Source: Anaerolineaceae bacterium (GTDB lineage: Bacteria; Chloroflexota; Anaerolineae; Anaerolineales; Anaerolineaceae). Taken from it: a DNA stretch of 7,845 nt. The DNA lies in NCBI GenBank assembly GCA_028714615.1, contig JAQTMA010000020.1, positions 4,236 to 12,080 of the forward strand. The letters are read 5' to 3'. The notes under the pieces are model-generated. The model worked only from the letters and a program-made list of their open reading frames with translations. It had not been told where the DNA came from and did not search any database. Shown one piece after another: positions 5,901 through 7,845 of this stretch; position 1 is the stretch's first letter, and each line of letters opens with the position of its first letter. A program made the position numbers and the translations under genes.

Positions 5901-7282
5901 CCGGGCGATTCGGGGTCGCCCGATTTGTGCACGGATAGAATTCGAGCCCAGGTGGATGGCAGCGCAGCGATGCTCACCTGGTAGTCTACAATTTGGAAGC
6001 GCTGGTGGTCGTTGAGCCGGTCGACCAGCCATCCTTCATGGATGGGAAGGCGTAGCTGAAGCGGAACCGCGTGTGTAGCCGCGTTGACTGCGACCACCAC
6101 TTGCTCGCCGAGGTGCTCCCGTAGGAAGGCCAGTTGCTCGGCCGCTACATGCAGTTGGCCGTAATTCCCCAGGCGCAGCGCCGGGCTGGCTCGCCTGACC
6201 TGAGCCAGGCGGGCAATGGCCTGGGCTAAATCTGGATGGGGGAAATGGTTGGCGCGGGTCAGATCAAGACTGGGACGCAGCGACGCATCGCTGTGCGGGG
6301 TGCGCTTCCCGCTGAGGCCCCATTCGCTGCCGTAGTAGATTGACGGAATGCCTGGCATGGTGAAAAGCAGGGCGTAGAGGGGGTAAAGGTGCGCCGCAAT
6401 TTTCATGTTGCTGGCGACGCGGTTTACGTCATGGTTATCCGCAAAATTATACAAGCGCAAATCCCGGTAGATCCCCTGCGGGCCAGATTGCCGGTTGAGG
6501 GCATAGGCCAGTTCAAAGAAGTTCCGGTTCGCCAGGCTGGAATACAGGCTCTTGTACCCCTCATAGTTGGTGGCTGAGTCCAGCCGGTTCGAGCCTGCCA
6601 GGCTGCGGTAATCGCCAAAAACGATCTCTCCCATCAGCCAGAAATCCGGTCGCAAGCCCCGGCAATGCTGCGCCAGCGCCTCTAGAAAATCGCCCGGGAG
6701 CTGGTCGGCGGCGTCCAGGCGCAGGCCGTCAATTTCGAACTCTTCCACCCACCGCCCAATGGCATCGAATAGATGCTGGCGCACATCCGAATGGAACAGA
6801 TTGAGCTTGACCAGATCGTAGTGCCCACTCCAGCCTTCATAACGGAAAGGATCTCCATAAGGGGATCTCCCAGAAAAGTCGAGTTGTTGAAACCAGCCGG
6901 TGTAGGCGGAATGCTCGCCATTCGCCTTGATATCTCTGAAAGCCCAAAAATCCCGTCCGGTATGGTTGAAAACGCCGTCGAGCACCAGGTGCATCCCGCG
7001 CCGGTGAATTTCGCGCGAGAGGGCAGCTAACGTTTCCCGGTCGCCAAGCCGGCGGTCCACCTGGTAATAGTCAGCGGTGTCGTAGCCGTGAGCGCTGGAC
7101 TCGAAGAGCGGCCCCAGGTACAGCGCGTTGACGCCTAACGACTGGAGGTGGTCCAACCAGGAGTAGAGCTGGTTCAGGCGGGGAACAGCCGATCCCTGGA
7201 ATGGGTTGCGCGCCGGAGCGCCGCATAATCCCAGCGGGTAGATATGGTAAAAGATGGCTTCGTCAATCCAGTGCGGCGTCAT
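5897..7282 (-). CDS. GH13 alpha-amylase-family glycoside hydrolase, cytoplasmic
   Basis: This complete 461-aa enzyme of glycoside hydrolase family 13 should cleave or transfer alpha-glucosidic bonds in starch, maltodextrin or related glucans. The four conserved GH13 regions are present: I, DGVFNH (102-107); II, GLRLDAADQ (186-194) with nucleophile D190; III, GEIVFGDY with acid/base E219; IV, NFADNHD (279-285) with the transition-state aspartate D285. The N-terminus (WIDEAIFYHIYPLG) begins directly with the barrel, with no signal peptide and no N-terminal carbohydrate-binding domain, so it probably acts inside the cell on imported oligosaccharides. A short beta domain follows at about 375-455. 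The start is supported by AGGAG 10 bases upstream (- strand). The closest functional class could be maltodextrin-acting enzymes of the cyclomaltodextrinase/neopullulanase kind, but specificity cannot be read from sequence. A TetR gene lies upstream on the same strand, with a palindrome in the gap. The last four bases overlap the citrate synthase stop. Confidence 0.93.
   Translation of the reverse strand: MTPHWIDEAIFYHIYPLGLCGAPARNPFQGSAVPRLNQLYSWLDHLQSLGVNALYLGPLFESSAHGYDTADYYQVDRRLGDRETLAALSREIHRRGMHLVLDGVFNHTGRDFWAFRDIKANGEHSAYTGWFQQLDFSGRSPYGDPFRYEGWSGHYDLVKLNLFHSDVRQHLFDAIGRWVEEFEIDGLRLDAADQLPGDFLEALAQHCRGLRPDFWLMGEIVFGDYRSLAGSNRLDSATNYEGYKSLYSSLANRNFFELAYALNRQSGPQGIYRDLRLYNFADNHDVNRVASNMKIAAHLYPLYALLFTMPGIPSIYYGSEWGLSGKRTPHSDASLRPSLDLTRANHFPHPDLAQAIARLAQVRRASPALRLGNYGQLHVAAEQLAFLREHLGEQVVVAVNAATHAVPLQLRLPIHEGWLVDRLNDHQRFQIVDYQVSIAALPSTWARILSVHKSGDPESPG
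5902..5922. terminator. Possible hairpin terminator after citrate synthase
   Basis: A perfect 7-bp stem, CGGGCGA (5902-5908) with TCGCCCG (5916-5922), encloses a 7-base loop. It begins two bases after the citrate synthase stop and is followed on the + strand by ATTTG, a weak T stretch. It lies within the last codons of the convergent amylase gene, so it could also affect that transcript, although no T tract follows on the - strand. The inverted repeat is certain; its function as a terminator is only plausible. Confidence 0.45.
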
Positions 7283-7292
7283 GGTGTTGTTT

Positions 7293-7297
7293 CTCCT
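7293..7297 (-). promoter_or_regulatory. Ribosome binding site of the GH13 gene
   Basis: On the - strand AGGAG lies 10 bases before the ATG at 7282-7280, supporting the annotated start. Confidence 0.7.
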
Positions 7298-7312
7298 GGT
7301 TTGTTCTGTTTG

Positions 7313-7328
7313 TACCTACCGGTAGGTA
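7313..7328. promoter_or_regulatory. Perfect 16-bp palindrome, probable TetR-family operator
   Basis: TACCTACCGGTAGGTA is a perfect inverted repeat centred between 7320 and 7321. It is the size and style of operators bound by TetR/AcrR dimers. It lies in the 73-nt gap between the tetR-like gene and the GH13 gene, with its near edge 30 bases before the GH13 ATG. On the - strand a weak -35-like TTGAAC (7342-7337) would place a -10 inside the palindrome at 7318-7313, so binding there could block transcription. The -10 match is poor, so the promoter itself is uncertain. Recognition by the adjacent TetR protein is an inference. Confidence 0.7.
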
Positions 7329-7356
7329 TAGGTAATGTTCAAATAAAAAAGGCTGA

Positions 7357-7845
7357 TTACGAATAGATCCCATATTGATACTGGTGCAGAACACGCTGGA
7401 TCAGCCCGCCATCCAGCGCCAGGCGTTCATTCAGCCATAGGCTGATACACGTGTTGAGCATGCCAATCAGCGTCGCGGCGTACAACTGCTGGCGCTCTTT
7501 CATATTTCCGTGGTTTTGAACCGCCGCGGCAAACATATTCCCGACCAGCTCATACTGCTGCTGGTTGCGGCTCGAAAGCGCCTGGTAGGCTTCACTCTGC
7601 CGAGGGGCGAAGTACATCCCCAGCATCATGCGGGTGTACACCGGGTTTTCCTGGGCGAAATTGAAATAGACCCGCGTTAATCGCTCTAAGGCAGCCGGCA
7701 AATCCCCCCGATATTCGGCGGCCGCCTGGACTGCCTGGTTGAAGGGTTCGGTATAAGTATCCAGCAGGGCATGCAGCAAGCCTTGCTTGCTCCCGAAGTA
7801 ATGATACAGGGTTGGCTTGGTCACGCCGGCTGCTTCGGCCACTTC
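7357..7845 (-). CDS. TetR/AcrR-family transcriptional regulator, N-terminus cut off
   Basis: The 162 visible C-terminal residues end at TAA (7359-7357). The frame is open through the window edge, so the true start and the first helix of the DNA-binding domain lie beyond 7845; a GTG at 7842 is not the real start. The remaining helix-turn-helix is diagnostic: VAEAAGVTKPTLYHYFGSKQGLL, with the recognition helix in TKPTLYHYF. The rest (about residues 35-162) is an all-helical ligand-binding and dimerisation domain with no specific ligand signature that I recognise. Such proteins usually repress by binding a short palindrome and release it when they bind a small molecule. A matching 16-bp palindrome lies 28 bases past its stop, in front of the GH13 gene. 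The two genes may form one transcript, or the palindrome may control the GH13 gene separately. The family call is sure; target and ligand are unknown. Confidence 0.95.
   Translation of the reverse strand, partial: EVAEAAGVTKPTLYHYFGSKQGLLHALLDTYTEPFNQAVQAAAEYRGDLPAALERLTRVYFNFAQENPVYTRMMLGMYFAPRQSEAYQALSSRNQQQYELVGNMFAAAVQNHGNMKERQQLYAATLIGMLNTCISLWLNERLALDGGLIQRVLHQYQYGIYS

Noticed and set aside
7341..7350. A/T run after the TetR stop as a terminator
   Set aside because: The - strand reads TTTTTTATTT just after the stop, but no stable stem precedes it, so an intrinsic terminator cannot be supported.
7781..7793. Short inverted repeat AGCAAG/CTTGCT inside the TetR gene
   Set aside because: It is only a 6-bp repeat within codons of the conserved helix-turn-helix region and is explained by the coding sequence.

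Overview
The window looks like a stretch of moderately GC-rich bacterial chromosome. The gene combination is HtrA-type protease, MoxR ATPase, DUF58 protein, two membrane-anchored VWA proteins and a eukaryote-like citrate synthase. Together with the protein style, it suggests a Chloroflexota (Anaerolineae-like) genome. That assignment is an inference from general resemblance and was not tested by any search. No RNA gene, CRISPR array, insertion sequence or phage gene was seen, and no gap between genes exceeds about 170 bases.

Left half (1-4427, all + strand). Five closely packed genes look like one transcription unit. They are the 3' part of a trypsin-like (HtrA/DegP-type) serine protease, a MoxR-family AAA+ ATPase, a soluble DUF58 protein whose start overlaps the end of the ATPase gene, and two consecutive paralogous membrane-anchored VWA proteins with the BatA/BatB layout. 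In related clusters the MoxR ATPase is thought to act as a chaperone that remodels or loads metal-binding VWA proteins, with DUF58 as a soluble VWA-like partner and the Bat-type proteins at the membrane. The leading protease fits an envelope-stress or protein-quality role. The substrate is unknown.

Middle (4428-5900, + strand). A strong sigma70-like promoter with an extended -10 box lies just after the VWA operon. It drives a complete citrate synthase (434 aa from the preferred start) of the mitochondrial/eukaryote-like type, the entry enzyme of the TCA cycle, with all the catalytic residues I could place. Its stop codon overlaps the stop codon of the convergent gene, and a short GC-rich hairpin follows at once, inside the other gene's final codons.

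Right half (5897-7845, - strand). A cytoplasmic GH13 alpha-amylase-family enzyme lies downstream of a TetR/AcrR-family regulator whose first residues are cut off by the window edge. The 73-nt gap between them holds a perfect 16-bp palindrome typical of a TetR-family operator. This suggests the regulator controls the amylase gene directly.

Most of the window is orthodox. The points most worth a second look are the TetR/palindrome/GH13 unit, the protease-MoxR-DUF58-VWA-VWA cluster with its matched VWA pair, and the eukaryote-type citrate synthase.
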